Origin: an uncultured Pseudomonadota bacterium
Lineage (GTDB): Bacteria; Pseudomonadota; Gammaproteobacteria; Burkholderiales; Burkholderiaceae_C
NCBI GenBank assembly: GCA_900320815.1
Contig: ONTY01000188.1
Coordinates: forward strand, 1 to 11,702
Reading direction: 5' to 3'
Length of the DNA stretch: 11,702 nt
Part shown: positions 1-6,369 of the stretch, piece after piece
Numbering within the stretch: the stretch's first letter is position 1
How the letters are laid out: every line of letters begins with the position of its first letter
Program-made: the position numbers and the translations under genes
The notes under the pieces: model-generated
The model's input: the letters and a program-made list of their open reading frames with translations, nothing else
Told to the model about the DNA's origin: nothing
The model's database searches: none

Positions 1-108
1 GCTGTAGTCAATCTCGCTGTCCGGGCGCTCTGCCAGCGCCATGAGTTCTGTCTTGCGCTGTTCGCTCAATGGGGGCAGTTCTTCCAGCTTGTATTCAACC
101 GTGTTCAT
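1..108 (-). CDS. brnA: BrnA-type antitoxin, N-terminal part (runs off left edge)
   Basis: The first 36 codons of a minus-strand gene are present; the rest lies outside the window. The reading begins MNTVEYKLEELPPLSEQ and continues with ALAERPDSEIDYS. This resembles the N-terminus of BrnA antitoxins, which carry a 'LxxLAxRPDxEIDxSDIP' stretch before a ribbon-helix-helix DNA-binding domain. In the family, BrnA neutralises the BrnT ribonuclease and represses its own operon. The start is the ATG at 106-108. It overlaps the last 14 bases of the brnT remnant in another frame, the usual toxin-antitoxin arrangement. Only the N-terminus is visible, so the DNA-binding domain cannot be confirmed. Family assignment is from remembered motif similarity. 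Confidence 0.7.
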   Translation of the reverse strand, partial: MNTVEYKLEELPPLSEQRKTELMALAERPDSEIDYS

Positions 109-178
109 AACGTCTGCGCTCCTTGCGGTCTGCACGACGGGCGCTGATGATGCGTATGACTTCTTCTTCCTGTCCCAT
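95..178 (-). pseudogene. brnT: BrnT-type toxin, C-terminal remnant
   Basis: The minus-strand frame ending at 95 reads MGQEEEVIRIISARRADRK followed by ERRRYEHG and stop. The IRIISAR(R/K)A...RERR.YE tail is the hallmark C-terminus of BrnT ribonuclease toxins. Intact BrnT is about 90 residues, but here an in-frame TAA lies just upstream, near 190. No convincing N-terminal half (W-D-x-x-K-x-x-x-N-x-x-KH) appears in any frame before it. The segment RYMGQ followed directly by EEEVIRIISAR suggests that the middle of the toxin was also removed. The toxin is therefore probably dead while the antitoxin start remains. It could still be expressed as a 27-residue peptide from the ATG at 176-178; I see no reason to favour that. 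Confidence 0.6.
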
Positions 179-263
179 GTAACGCGCATGGCTTTATTCC
201 TGACGGCAGCTTTCTATCACACATTCCGCGCAAACAAACGGGTGACCACAAGGCGCGCTATTT

Positions 264-313
264 TGATACCCATTGTAGATTGTGTTGGTTGCCGGCTTAT
301 GAAGCCGGCGATG
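264..313 (+). repeat. Interspersed palindromic repeat, copy A
   Basis: This is a copy of a roughly 50-bp repeat found four times in the window. It begins TGATACCCATTGTAG and ends in a palindrome whose arms are GCCGGC at 291-296 and GCCGGC at 304-309. It sits 14 bp beyond the stop of the DUF1643-like gene, at the end of the trp operon. It could act as a 3' stem-loop in the trp transcript, but it lacks a T-tract, so an intrinsic terminator is not supported. The stretch 179-263 between brnT and this repeat holds nothing I recognise. Confidence 0.65.
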
Positions 314-326
314 AAGTGATACACCA

Positions 327-1001
327 TTAATTTGTCTGCCGCAGGCATTGCGCCATCTGCTCGGCCATGCGCTGCACCCAGGCGCTTTGCAGGTCGGCGC
401 GCTGCGGCAGGGGGTGGCGGTAGGCGGTGCCGTCGTCAGTGAGGCCGAGGGCGGGGCGGCCCTGCAGGGTGTCCAGCGCCTGCCGCGCCAGCGGGCGCAA
501 CGGCTTGGCCATGCCCCAGGCGAGGAGCACGGGCGTGTCGGGCGCGCCCAAGGCGCGCTGCAGTTCAGCGCGGCGCGAGGGGTCAAAGATGCTGTGCCAG
601 CCGGGGGCGTGGGGCAGGGCGGCAAAGAGTTGGGCGCTTTTGGGGGTGCGCAGGTCAGAAAGGTTGATGACGCGAATGTGCCGGATGCGCGGCGCGCCAA
701 GGGCGGCGGCGGCGAGTGTGAGGCGCATGAGCTGGTATTGCGTGCGGTCGGGCACGGCGGGGCACCAGCCGTGGACGTCGGGGTCGGCCAGCGGGCGCGA
801 GGCGCCGGGGTTCATCATCACGGCAACCATGTCGGCGTTGCCGCCCTGCACTTCGCTCCACGGCAGCGACTTGTCAAAGATTTCCAGCACATCGCGCAGC
901 CGCCAGAGCGTGCCGCCAGCTTCGCGCTCATAAAAGCGCCCGTGCACGGCAAAGCGCGCGAGCAGGCTGCGCGCGCTCCATTCTGCGGGCATGGCTCTCA
1001 T
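327..1001 (-). CDS. DUF1643-like protein, last gene of the trp operon
   Basis: This 224-residue protein resembles DUF1643-family proteins, whose function is not known to me. Visible blocks are [11 protein letters not shown] (60-70), DRTQYQLMR (85-93), [12 protein letters not shown] (111-122), LLAWG (159-163) and YRHPLPQR (194-201). The 'MNPSxSRP...DRTQ...NLxxLRxPKSxxL...AWG' order is typical of the family. There is no signal peptide or membrane segment, so it should be cytoplasmic. Its ATG overlaps the trpC stop as ATGA at 998-1001, with AGGA upstream, so it is probably translated by coupling to trpC. A second Met at residue 4 is an alternative start. In related genomes I would expect a different or no gene here, so its place in the trp operon is noteworthy but may be incidental. 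Confidence 0.75.
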   Translation of the reverse strand: MRAMPAEWSARSLLARFAVHGRFYEREAGGTLWRLRDVLEIFDKSLPWSEVQGGNADMVAVMMNPGASRPLADPDVHGWCPAVPDRTQYQLMRLTLAAAALGAPRIRHIRVINLSDLRTPKSAQLFAALPHAPGWHSIFDPSRRAELQRALGAPDTPVLLAWGMAKPLRPLARQALDTLQGRPALGLTDDGTAYRHPLPQRADLQSAWVQRMAEQMAQCLRQTN

Positions 1002-1789
1002 GCGAACAGTTCCTGCAGGGCGTGGCCGGGGTTGTCGGCGCGCATGAATCGCTCGCCCACGAGGAAGGCGTGTACGCCAGCGGCGCGCATCGCTTGCACG
1101 TCGCCCCGCGTGTGGATGCCGCTTTCCGTGACGAGCAGGCGGTCGGCGGGCACGCGCGCGCGCAGGTCCAGCGTGGTGTGCAGCGAGACTTCAAAGCTGC
1201 GCAGGTTGCGGTTGTTGATGCCAATGAGCGGCGCCGTCAGCCGCAGGGCGCGTTCCAGTTCAGCCTCATCGTGCACTTCCAGCAGCGCCGCCATGCCAAG
1301 CGTGTGCGAGAGCGCCAGAAAGTCCGTCAGTTGTGCATCGTCCAGGCAGGCGGCAATCAGCAGCACGGCATCCGCGCCGGCGGCGCGCGCTTCATAGATT
1401 TGCCACGCATCAAGGATGAAGTCTTTGCGCAGCACGGGCAGGGCGCAGGCGGCGCGCGCCTGCCGCAGGTAGTCCAGCGCGCCCTGAAAAAACTGCTGGT
1501 CGGTGAGCACGGACAGGCACGCGGCGCCGCCCGCCGCGTAGCTGCGCGCGATGTCGGCGGGGGCGAAGTCGGGGCGTATCAGCCCTTTGCTGGGGCTGGC
1601 TTTCTTGACTTCGGCAATCACGGCGGCCTGCCCAGCGTCTACGCGCTGGCGCAACGCGGCGAGAAAGCCGCGCGCGGGCGGCGCACTTTCAGCGGCGGCG
1701 CGCATGGCGGCAAGCGGCGTGGCGCGCTGGCTGGCGGCGATTTCTTCACGCTTGACGGCGAGGATGCGTTCCAGAAAGGTTTCACTCAT
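998..1789 (-). CDS. trpC: Indole-3-glycerol-phosphate synthase
   Basis: TrpC closes the indole ring, converting carboxyphenylamino-deoxyribulose phosphate to indole-3-glycerol phosphate in tryptophan synthesis. The 263-residue product has normal length for a monofunctional TIM-barrel enzyme; no TrpF domain is fused. Visible motifs are [11 protein letters not shown] (59-69) with the catalytic Lys, VLRKDFI (119-125), LLIAACL (143-149), INNRNL (191-196) and VTESGI (220-225). The start at 1787-1789 is the first ATG giving the family N-terminus (MSETFLERI...KREEI). No Shine-Dalgarno sequence precedes it. Instead the sequence upstream is repeat copy B, whose conserved edge contains this ATG. The gap to trpD is 69 bp, unlike the tight junctions elsewhere in the operon. 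The 3' end overlaps the DUF1643-like gene by 4 bp. Confidence 0.96.
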   Translation of the reverse strand: MSETFLERILAVKREEIAASQRATPLAAMRAAAESAPPARGFLAALRQRVDAGQAAVIAEVKKASPSKGLIRPDFAPADIARSYAAGGAACLSVLTDQQFFQGALDYLRQARAACALPVLRKDFILDAWQIYEARAAGADAVLLIAACLDDAQLTDFLALSHTLGMAALLEVHDEAELERALRLTAPLIGINNRNLRSFEVSLHTTLDLRARVPADRLLVTESGIHTRGDVQAMRAAGVHAFLVGERFMRADNPGHALQELFA

Positions 1790-1830
1790 TTTATAAGAGC
1801 ATGTTGCCGGCTATTGACGCCGGCAATGCG
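1784..1830 (+). repeat. Interspersed palindromic repeat, copy B (between trpD and trpC)
   Basis: This copy has the best palindrome of the four: TTGCCGGC at 1804-1811 and GCCGGCAA at 1819-1826 form a perfect 8-bp stem with a 7-base loop. The left flank (CACTCATTTTATAAG) aligns with the TGATACYCAT..TA edge of copies A and C. The trpC start codon (CAT at 1787-1789 on the plus strand) falls inside that conserved edge. As RNA, the hairpin would lie just 5' of the trpC start in the trp mRNA, where it could affect translation or mRNA decay. Confidence 0.7.
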
Positions 1831-1858
1831 TATGAATGACCATCAAAAAAGCAGGGCA

Positions 1859-2890
1859 TTATGCCGCCGCCGCCTTGGTGAAGGCGACGAAGGCTTCCAT
1901 CTTCGCCTTGGCTGCGCCGCTGTCGATGGACTGCGCGGCGCGCTTGATGCCGTCGGCAATGTCCGCCGCCACGCCAGCGGCATACAGCGCCATGCCCGCG
2001 TTGAACAGCACCACGTCGCGCGGGGCGCCCGGCGCGCCGTCCAGCACGCTGCGCAGCATCTGCAGCGAAATCTGCGGCGACTCGGCGCGCAGCGCGCGCA
2101 CGCTGCGCATGGCAAAGCCGAAATCTTCGGGGTGGACGGTGTATTCGCGCACCTGCCCGTCCACCAGCTCGCCCACCAGGGTGGAGGCGCCCAGGCTGAC
2201 TTCGTCCAAATCATCCTTGCCATAGACCACAATGGCGTGCTTGGCGCCCAGGCGCTGCAGCGCGCGCACCTGAATGCCGACCAGGTCGGCGTGAAACACG
2301 CCCATGAGGATATTGGGCGCACCCGCCGGGTTGGTGAGGGGCCCCAGAATGTTGAAAAAAGTGCGCACGCCCATTTCCCGGCGCACCGGGGCGACGTTTT
2401 TCATGGCCGGGTGGTGGTTGGGCGCAAACATGAAGCCCATGCCCGTTTCCTCAATGCACTGGGCGATTTTCTCCGGCGTCAGGTTGATATTGGCACCCAG
2501 CGCCTCCAGCACGTCCGCCGCGCCCGATTTGCTGGACACGCTGCGCCCGCCATGCTTGGCGCAGCGCGCGCCCGCGCCGGCGGCCACAAACATGCTGCAT
2601 GTGCTGATATTGAAGGTGTGCGAGCCATCACCGCCTGTGCCCACAATATCCACCAGCCCGGTGGTATCGCGCACTGGCACCTTGACGGCCATTTCGCGCA
2701 TTACTTCAGCGGCGGCGGTAATCTCGCCAATTGTTTCCTTTTTAGTACGCAGCCCGGCGGTAATCGCCGCGACCATCAGTGGCGAGAGTTCGCCGCGCAT
2801 AATCTGGCGCATGAGCTGCAGCATTTCGTCATGGAAAATTTCGCGGTGCTCGATGGTGCGCTGCAGCGCGTCCTGTGCAGTAATCGGCAT
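1859..2890 (-). CDS. trpD: Anthranilate phosphoribosyltransferase
   Basis: TrpD transfers phosphoribose from PRPP to anthranilate, the second committed step of tryptophan synthesis. The 343-residue product is full length for the family. It shows the PRPP-binding signature [15 protein letters not shown] (83-97), [21 protein letters not shown] around 112-132, [17 protein letters not shown] (156-172), [16 protein letters not shown] (174-189), and the GKDDLDEVS metal-binding stretch. The start ATG at 2888-2890 is preceded by AAAGGAAG. It follows trpG by 48 bp in the same direction, so it is very likely cotranscribed. Nothing suggests decay: the frame is open and every motif is present. Confidence 0.97.
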   Translation of the reverse strand: MPITAQDALQRTIEHREIFHDEMLQLMRQIMRGELSPLMVAAITAGLRTKKETIGEITAAAEVMREMAVKVPVRDTTGLVDIVGTGGDGSHTFNISTCSMFVAAGAGARCAKHGGRSVSSKSGAADVLEALGANINLTPEKIAQCIEETGMGFMFAPNHHPAMKNVAPVRREMGVRTFFNILGPLTNPAGAPNILMGVFHADLVGIQVRALQRLGAKHAIVVYGKDDLDEVSLGASTLVGELVDGQVREYTVHPEDFGFAMRSVRALRAESPQISLQMLRSVLDGAPGAPRDVVLFNAGMALYAAGVAADIADGIKRAAQSIDSGAAKAKMEAFVAFTKAAAA

Positions 2891-2938
2891 GATGGCTTCC
2901 TTTGTGAGAAAAATGGAAAGGGGGGAAGGTTGGTGGTT

Positions 2939-3544
2939 TCAGAGTTTGAGAACATTGCCGAGCAGGGCGTGGCCGTGCTCGGTCAAAATGCTTTCCGGGT
3001 GAAATTGCACACCCTCAATGGGCAGCGTGGCGTGGCGCACGCCCATGATTTCGCCATCCGCTGTCCAGGCACTAATCAGCAATTCAGCGGGCAGGCTGGC
3101 GCCCTCAATGGCAAGCGAGTGGTAGCGGTTCACTGTGAATTGCGCGGGCAGACCGGCAAACACGCCGTCCAGCGTGGTGGTTATCTGGCTGGTTTTGCCG
3201 TGCATGAGCTGGTGCGCACGCACGATACGTGCGCCAAATGCCGCGCCAATGCACTGGTGCCCAAGGCACACACCAAAAATGGGCACGCGCCCGGCAAAAT
3301 GCCGGATAGCCGCCACGCAAATGCCCGCCTGCTGCGGCGCGCACGGCCCCGGGCTGATGCACAGGTGCGTGAAGGCGCCGCGCGCCAGCAAGGCGTCCAT
3401 TTCGCCCAGCGCAATATCGTCATTGCGGCGCACCAGCACTTCGGCGCCCAGTTCGCCAAAATACTGCACCAGATTCCAGGTGAAACTGTCGTAGTTGTCA
3501 ATCATCAGCAGGCGCGCGGGCGCTGTTTGTGTTTTGGTGTTCAT
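2939..3544 (-). CDS. trpG: Anthranilate synthase component II, glutamine amidotransferase
   Basis: TrpG is the class I glutamine amidotransferase that supplies ammonia to TrpE; in many bacteria it also serves aminodeoxychorismate synthase (PabA role). The 201-residue product shows [16 protein letters not shown] (14-29), the oxyanion region [11 protein letters not shown] (64-74), the nucleophile elbow GVCLGHQ with Cys93, MHGKTS (114-119), and the catalytic pair in GVQFHPES (His182, Glu184). I chose the start at 3542-3544 because it overlaps the trpE stop as ATGA (3541-3544), has GGAGGG upstream, and gives the family N-terminus. A longer frame continues back into trpE but is not needed. All catalytic residues are present even though its partner TrpE is broken, so it may survive through a role in folate synthesis. 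Confidence 0.96.
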   Translation of the reverse strand: MNTKTQTAPARLLMIDNYDSFTWNLVQYFGELGAEVLVRRNDDIALGEMDALLARGAFTHLCISPGPCAPQQAGICVAAIRHFAGRVPIFGVCLGHQCIGAAFGARIVRAHQLMHGKTSQITTTLDGVFAGLPAQFTVNRYHSLAIEGASLPAELLISAWTADGEIMGVRHATLPIEGVQFHPESILTEHGHALLGNVLKL

Positions 3545-4782
3545 TCCAGTCCCTCCTCGAGCATTTCGCTGGCGCGCAGCAGCGCGCGCGCTTTGTGCTC
3601 GGTTTCGCGCCATTCCAGCTCCGGCGCGCTGTCGGCCACAATGCCGGCGGCGGCCTGCACGTGCAGCATTTCATCCTTGATAATGGCGGTGCGGATGGCG
3701 ATGGCCAAATCCATGTCGCCGGCGTAGCTGATATGGCCGCAGGCGCCGCCATAAATGCCGCGTTTGACGGGTTCCAGCGCGTCAATCAGTTCCATTGCGT
3801 GTATTTTTGGCGCGCCACTTAATGTGCCAGCAGGAAACGTGGCGCGCAGCACGTCCATTTGGTCAATATCGGCGCGCAGCAGCCCCTCCACATGGCTGAC
3901 GATGTGCATCACATGGCTGTAACGCTCCACCGCAAAGGCTTCGGTCACGCGCACGCTGCCGCAGCGGGCAATGCGGCCAATGTCGTTGCGCGCCAGGTCA
4001 ATGAGCATCACGTGCTCGGCACGCTCCTTGGCGTCGGCGAGCAGGTCGCGCTCGGCGGCGGCGTCTTCTTCCGGCGTGGCGCCGCGCGGGCGCGTGCCAG
4101 CCAGCGGTCGGATAATGGCTTTTTTGCCGTCTGGCGTCTGTTCGCAGCGCACCAGAATTTCCGGACTGGAGCCAGCCACCTGAAAATCCGGCCTTGGCAA
4201 AATGGCGCTCTTCGCCCTGTGCGGGCGCGCCCGTCATGGGTGGGGCGTGAACCGGGGTTTTCAGGCGCTGGCGCAACTCGTGCAGCCGCTGCTGCGCTTT
4301 TTCATACGCATTGGGCTGCGCCGGGTCAGCGTAGACGATGAAATGCAGCCGCCCGGCGAGGTTGTCAATCACGGCGACTTCGTCGCAGTGCATGAGGAAA
4401 ATGTCGGGGCAGCCGAGTTCATCGGGCGGGCAGGAGTTTTCCAGCTTTTTTTGGTTTCAATGAAATCCAGCGGATTGCCGCTGGCGGTTTCCACAATGTC
4501 ACCATCGGTGAGCACTTGCGTGCGCGCCGCCGCGCCAAAGCCGCTGGCGCGAATCACAGTGCGCGCGGGCAGGCCGATGAAGCTGTAGCGCCCGAAGCGT
4601 TCGCCGCCAATCACGGATTCAAGCAAAAAGCTGTAGGGGACGGTTTTTTCGGCGCTGCCCGTGAGTTTCATATAAAGCGAAAGCGGTGTTTCCAGATCCG
4701 CCAGCGCGGTGGCGGTGAGGGGAATGCGGTTGTAACCGCGCGCAGCCAGGCGCGCAAAATCGTCCTGAGAAAGGGTGGACAT
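3541..4782 (-). pseudogene. trpE: Anthranilate synthase component I, disrupted by deletions and frameshifts
   Basis: TrpE converts chorismate to anthranilate with ammonia from TrpG. Three pieces in different frames add up to TrpE. Piece 1 (from 4782) runs MSTLSQDDFARLA to GNPLDFI and includes SYSFLLESVIGGER-like and RYSFIG motifs. Piece 2, in another frame, runs DELGCPDIFLMHCDEVAVIDN to EERHFAKA. Piece 3 runs from [14 protein letters not shown] through [30 protein letters not shown] and [10 protein letters not shown] to the stop at 3541. Between pieces 1 and 2 (near 4446-4461) the usual GGLAGYFGYD block is missing and an A7 run shifts the frame. Between 2 and 3 (near 4185-4192) the AGDxxQVxxxQR block is missing. 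The remaining 1242 bases compare with roughly 1500 for an intact gene. The start has GGAGG 7 bases upstream. Enzyme activity is very unlikely if the sequence is correct. Confidence 0.9.
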
Positions 4783-4826
4783 ATCCAGCCTCCATGCTGG
4801 TTTTTGGGCGCAATGCGCCACAGGGG

Positions 4827-4858
4827 AAAAAAGGGAAAAACGGCGTCCGGGCGAACGC
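4827..4858 (-). terminator. Candidate attenuator hairpin before trpE
   Basis: Read on the minus strand, GCGTTC (from 4858) pairs with GGACGC (ending 4843) around a GCCC tetraloop, with one G-T wobble. It is followed by CG, TTTTT, CCC and TTTTTT (down to 4827). This is a plausible intrinsic terminator in sense orientation, about 45 bases before the trpE start. Its location between a Trp-rich leader peptide and trpE suggests attenuation. The stem is short and the T-tract interrupted, so strength is uncertain. Confidence 0.4.
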
Positions 4859-4941
4859 AGAAAATTGAAAGGAGCGCACGGCTCCAGGCAGCACAGGGGC
4901 AGGGAAAAGCCCCTTTTCAGCACAAGGGGAGAGGGGAATGG

Positions 4942-5007
4942 TTAACGCGCGCAGCCGCGCCAGGGCCAAGCCCCCTGGACGGCAATGTGAAATGCGGCGT
5001 CAAACAT
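4942..5007 (-). CDS. trpL: Candidate trp leader peptide (Trp-Pro-Trp)
   Basis: A 21-codon minus-strand frame starts with ATG at 5005-5007, begins MFDAAFHI and ends GAWPWRGCAR before TAA at 4942. Two Trp codons separated by one Pro codon, in a short frame about 160 bases before trpE and upstream of hairpins including a T-tailed one, are what ribosome-mediated attenuation needs. Tryptophan is otherwise rare, so a WPW in a random 21-codon frame is suggestive. Against it, no Shine-Dalgarno is visible: the sequence before the ATG is pyrimidine-rich. In a GC-rich genome TGG also arises easily. Treat it as a candidate. Confidence 0.35.
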   Translation of the reverse strand: MFDAAFHIAVQGAWPWRGCAR

Positions 5008-5106
5008 GATGAGAGAGGAGAAAGGAGAGAGAAGAAAAATGTGCACCACCGGTTGGCGGCACGGCGCGCGAGTGTAGCGCAGCCCGGCAGCGGAGTGTGC
5101 GGGAAA

Positions 5107-5883
5107 ATGCGCGGCGTGTTGCTTTTTTCTGAATCTTTCGCTGTGCCAGAACGCATATTCTTGAAACACCCACAGGCCAACGCCAGCATCGCGCTGCACG
5201 GCGCGCTTCTGCATTACCTGCTGCGGCGCAGCGCGCGCCGGCGCAGCATTGGGCTGCGGGTGAATGCGCAGGGGCTGACGGTGAGCGCGCCACCGTGCAC
5301 GCCGCTGCACGACATTGAAGCTGTGCTGTGCCAGCGCGCGGTGTGGATTGCGCGCTGCATGGCGCAGGCCACCCAGCACAAGAGTGCACAGCAGGCGGCG
5401 GCGCAGTGGCGCGCGGGCGGCAGCGTGCCTTTTCTGGGGACACCCATCACGCTGCGGCTGGCGGGCACAGCCAGCGCCACGCTGCAGGGCGATGAATTGC
5501 TGCTGCCGCTGCCCGCCGCCGCCAGCGCGCAGGAGGTGCGCTGCGCCGCGCAAACGTGGCTGCTGGGGCAGGCAAGGCGCATGTTCACGCGCCAGCTCGA
5601 TGAGTGGGCGCCGCGCGTGGGTGTGCGCTGGCAGCGCCTGACGGTGAGCCGTGCGCGCACGCGCTGGGGCAGCGCCAGTGCGGACGGCGCCATACGGCTG
5701 AATCGCCGCCTCATCCACCTGCCGCCCGAACTGGTGGACTACGTGGTGGTGCACGAACTCGCGCACCTGCACGAGATGAACCACAGCGCGCGCTTTTGGC
5801 AGCACGTGGAGCGGGCGCTGCCGGACTATGAGGCGCGGAGCGAGCGGCTGCGGCGCGCCGTCACGCCCGCATGGGATGATTGA
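5107..5883 (+). CDS. YgjP-like zinc metallopeptidase (formerly DUF45)
   Basis: This 258-residue protein belongs to the YgjP/SprT-related metallopeptidase family; its substrate is unknown to me. The C-terminal third holds the diagnostic run: SRARTRWGSAS (181-191), IRLNRRLIHLPPELVDYVV (196-214), the zinc-binding HELAHLHEMNH (216-226) with His216, Glu217, His220 and a probable third ligand at His226, then FW..VE..LPDY (230-241). The N-terminal half has the RRSIGLRVNAQGLTVSAP strand pattern seen in the family. No signal peptide or membrane segment is visible. The start at 5107 is chosen because it gives normal length and has GGAG 11 bases upstream. The frame is open far upstream, but that extension lies antisense to trpE. 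The TGA stop is also the first three bases of repeat copy C. Confidence 0.88.
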   Translation: MRGVLLFSESFAVPERIFLKHPQANASIALHGALLHYLLRRSARRRSIGLRVNAQGLTVSAPPCTPLHDIEAVLCQRAVWIARCMAQATQHKSAQQAAAQWRAGGSVPFLGTPITLRLAGTASATLQGDELLLPLPAAASAQEVRCAAQTWLLGQARRMFTRQLDEWAPRVGVRWQRLTVSRARTRWGSASADGAIRLNRRLIHLPPELVDYVVVHELAHLHEMNHSARFWQHVERALPDYEARSERLRRAVTPAWDD

Positions 5884-5931
5884 TACTCATGTAATATATA
5901 TTTGATTGCCGGCTATATTGGCGGGTAATAG
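5881..5931 (+). repeat. Interspersed palindromic repeat, copy C
   Basis: The third copy of the repeat family starts TGATACTCATGTA and continues AT-rich to ATTGCCGGC, a 6-base loop and GGCGGGTAAT, an imperfect stem with a wobble and one mismatch. Its first three bases are the stop codon of the metallopeptidase gene. The following GCTTATATACCCAATGGG (about 5930-5947) resembles part of the flank of copy D, so the unit may have been longer before the mini-IS inserted next to it. Confidence 0.65.
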
Positions 5932-5944
5932 CTTATATACCCAA

Positions 5945-5952
5945 TGGGAGAT
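5945..5952. repeat. Target-site duplication, left
   Basis: TGGGAGAT directly precedes the left inverted repeat of the mini-IS. It is identical to the 8 bases directly after the right inverted repeat (6313-6320). Eight-base duplications are characteristic of the IS1595 family. Confidence 0.88.
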
Positions 5953-6312
5953 GGCGCTATAGCCGTAAAGTATAGAAATGGTGGTATTTTGCCTCCTGTT
6001 TTCATGGAGGGCAGCGATGAGACCCAAGGAGTTCAAGGAGTTGATGCAACGGGTAGCTGACGCACTGCCTGCGCTTACGCCTTTGCAGCGCGAACGCTTC
6101 GCGCAGGTCACGGATGGGCATGCAGCTTACCGGCGCTTGAAACAAACGCTGGGTGTAGAGACACGCTATTTCCTGGCCAGCTACCACGGGCACGCCTACA
6201 AGACATTTCACGTGCAGACGGTCGAAGTGGAACAAAGGAGCCATAACAGTCCACGACATGCTCAGTTCCGCCCTCGGACGACAGGTCATCAATATCTAAC
6301 GGCTATAGCGCC
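5953..6312 (+). mobile_element. Internally deleted IS1595-family element (360 bp)
   Basis: The element is bounded by perfect 14-bp inverted repeats, GGCGCTATAGCCGT at 5953-5966 and its reverse complement at 6299-6312, and by identical 8-bp target duplications outside them. Inside are three recognisable pieces of one transposase gene. An intact relative should be about 1 kb, so roughly two thirds is missing. It lies between the convergent 3' ends of the metallopeptidase and gspMN genes, a neutral target. With ends intact but no functional transposase, it could move only if a related transposase acts in trans. The perfect target duplication points to fairly recent insertion. Family assignment rests on transposase motifs plus the 8-bp duplication. 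Confidence 0.88.
6017..6299 (+). pseudogene. IS1595-family transposase, remnant
   Basis: The start ATG at 6017 follows GGAGGG. The first piece, MRPKEFKELMQRV to PLQRERFAQ, matches the helical N-terminus of IS1595-type transposases ('FKxLLxRLxxLTPxQR'). It joins in frame, near 6105, to TDGHAAYRRLKQTLG...FHVQTV, which belongs to the C-terminal part of the DDE domain. The zinc ribbon and most of the catalytic core, including the first acidic residues, are absent. After HVQTV (about 6223) the expected NAYHSRLK block is missing. A tail in a different frame, ITVHDMLSSALGRQVINI, ends at TAA 6297-6299, whose last base lies in the right inverted repeat. The original frame instead runs out of the element. 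It cannot encode an active transposase. Confidence 0.85.
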
Positions 6313-6320
6313 TGGGAGAT
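6313..6320. repeat. Target-site duplication, right
   Basis: TGGGAGAT directly follows the right inverted repeat and is an exact copy of 5945-5952. The remaining 49 bases to the gspMN stop are T-rich on the plus strand and contain no clear terminator stem. Confidence 0.88.
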
Positions 6321-6369
6321 TGTGTTTGTTTGTTTTTTTGTATCTGGCCAAAGGCAGGTCGCCGGGGTA

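Larger units (their letters stand above)
4783..5106 (-). promoter_or_regulatory. Divergent intergenic region with putative trp leader
   Basis: These 324 bases separate divergent trpE and the YgjP-like gene. On the trp strand they are rich in possible hairpins. CCAGGG pairs with CCCTGG across the leader Trp codons (4960-4978). CCCCTT pairs with AAGGGG (4910-4929). The same AAGGGGC stretch can instead pair with GCCCC near 4897-4901, so the two structures exclude each other. GGAGC pairs with GCTCC (about 4871-4885), and there is the T-tailed hairpin at 4827-4858. A weak TACACT (-10-like) lies at 5071-5076 on the minus strand without a good -35. A purine-rich run (5010-5038) precedes the start of a short plus-strand frame. 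Regulation by attenuation is inferred, not shown. Confidence 0.4.

Noticed and set aside
194..300. A zinc-finger-like CGHPFVCAEC string in a minus-strand frame
   Set aside because: The frame runs through repeat copy A and out of the DUF1643-like gene in a shifted frame. The motif appears by chance and lacks a domain.
264..313. Repeat copies as intrinsic terminators
   Set aside because: None is followed by a T-tract, and one copy lies inside the trp operon between trpD and trpC.
1022..3727. A 901-codon open frame on the plus strand across trpC, trpD and trpG
   Set aside because: It lies antisense to three clearly conserved genes, has no recognisable domain, and is expected where high-GC codon use removes stops from the opposite strand.
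5039..5077. A 12-codon plus-strand frame (MCTTGWRHGARV) after a purine-rich, Shine-Dalgarno-like run
   Set aside because: It has a single Trp codon, no conserved context, and faces the metallopeptidase gene. The purine run is interesting, but nothing else supports a peptide.
4516..5106. Upstream in-frame extension of the metallopeptidase gene (about 197 extra codons)
   Set aside because: The extension is antisense to trpE and its leader, has no family resemblance, and the product from 5107 already has normal length.
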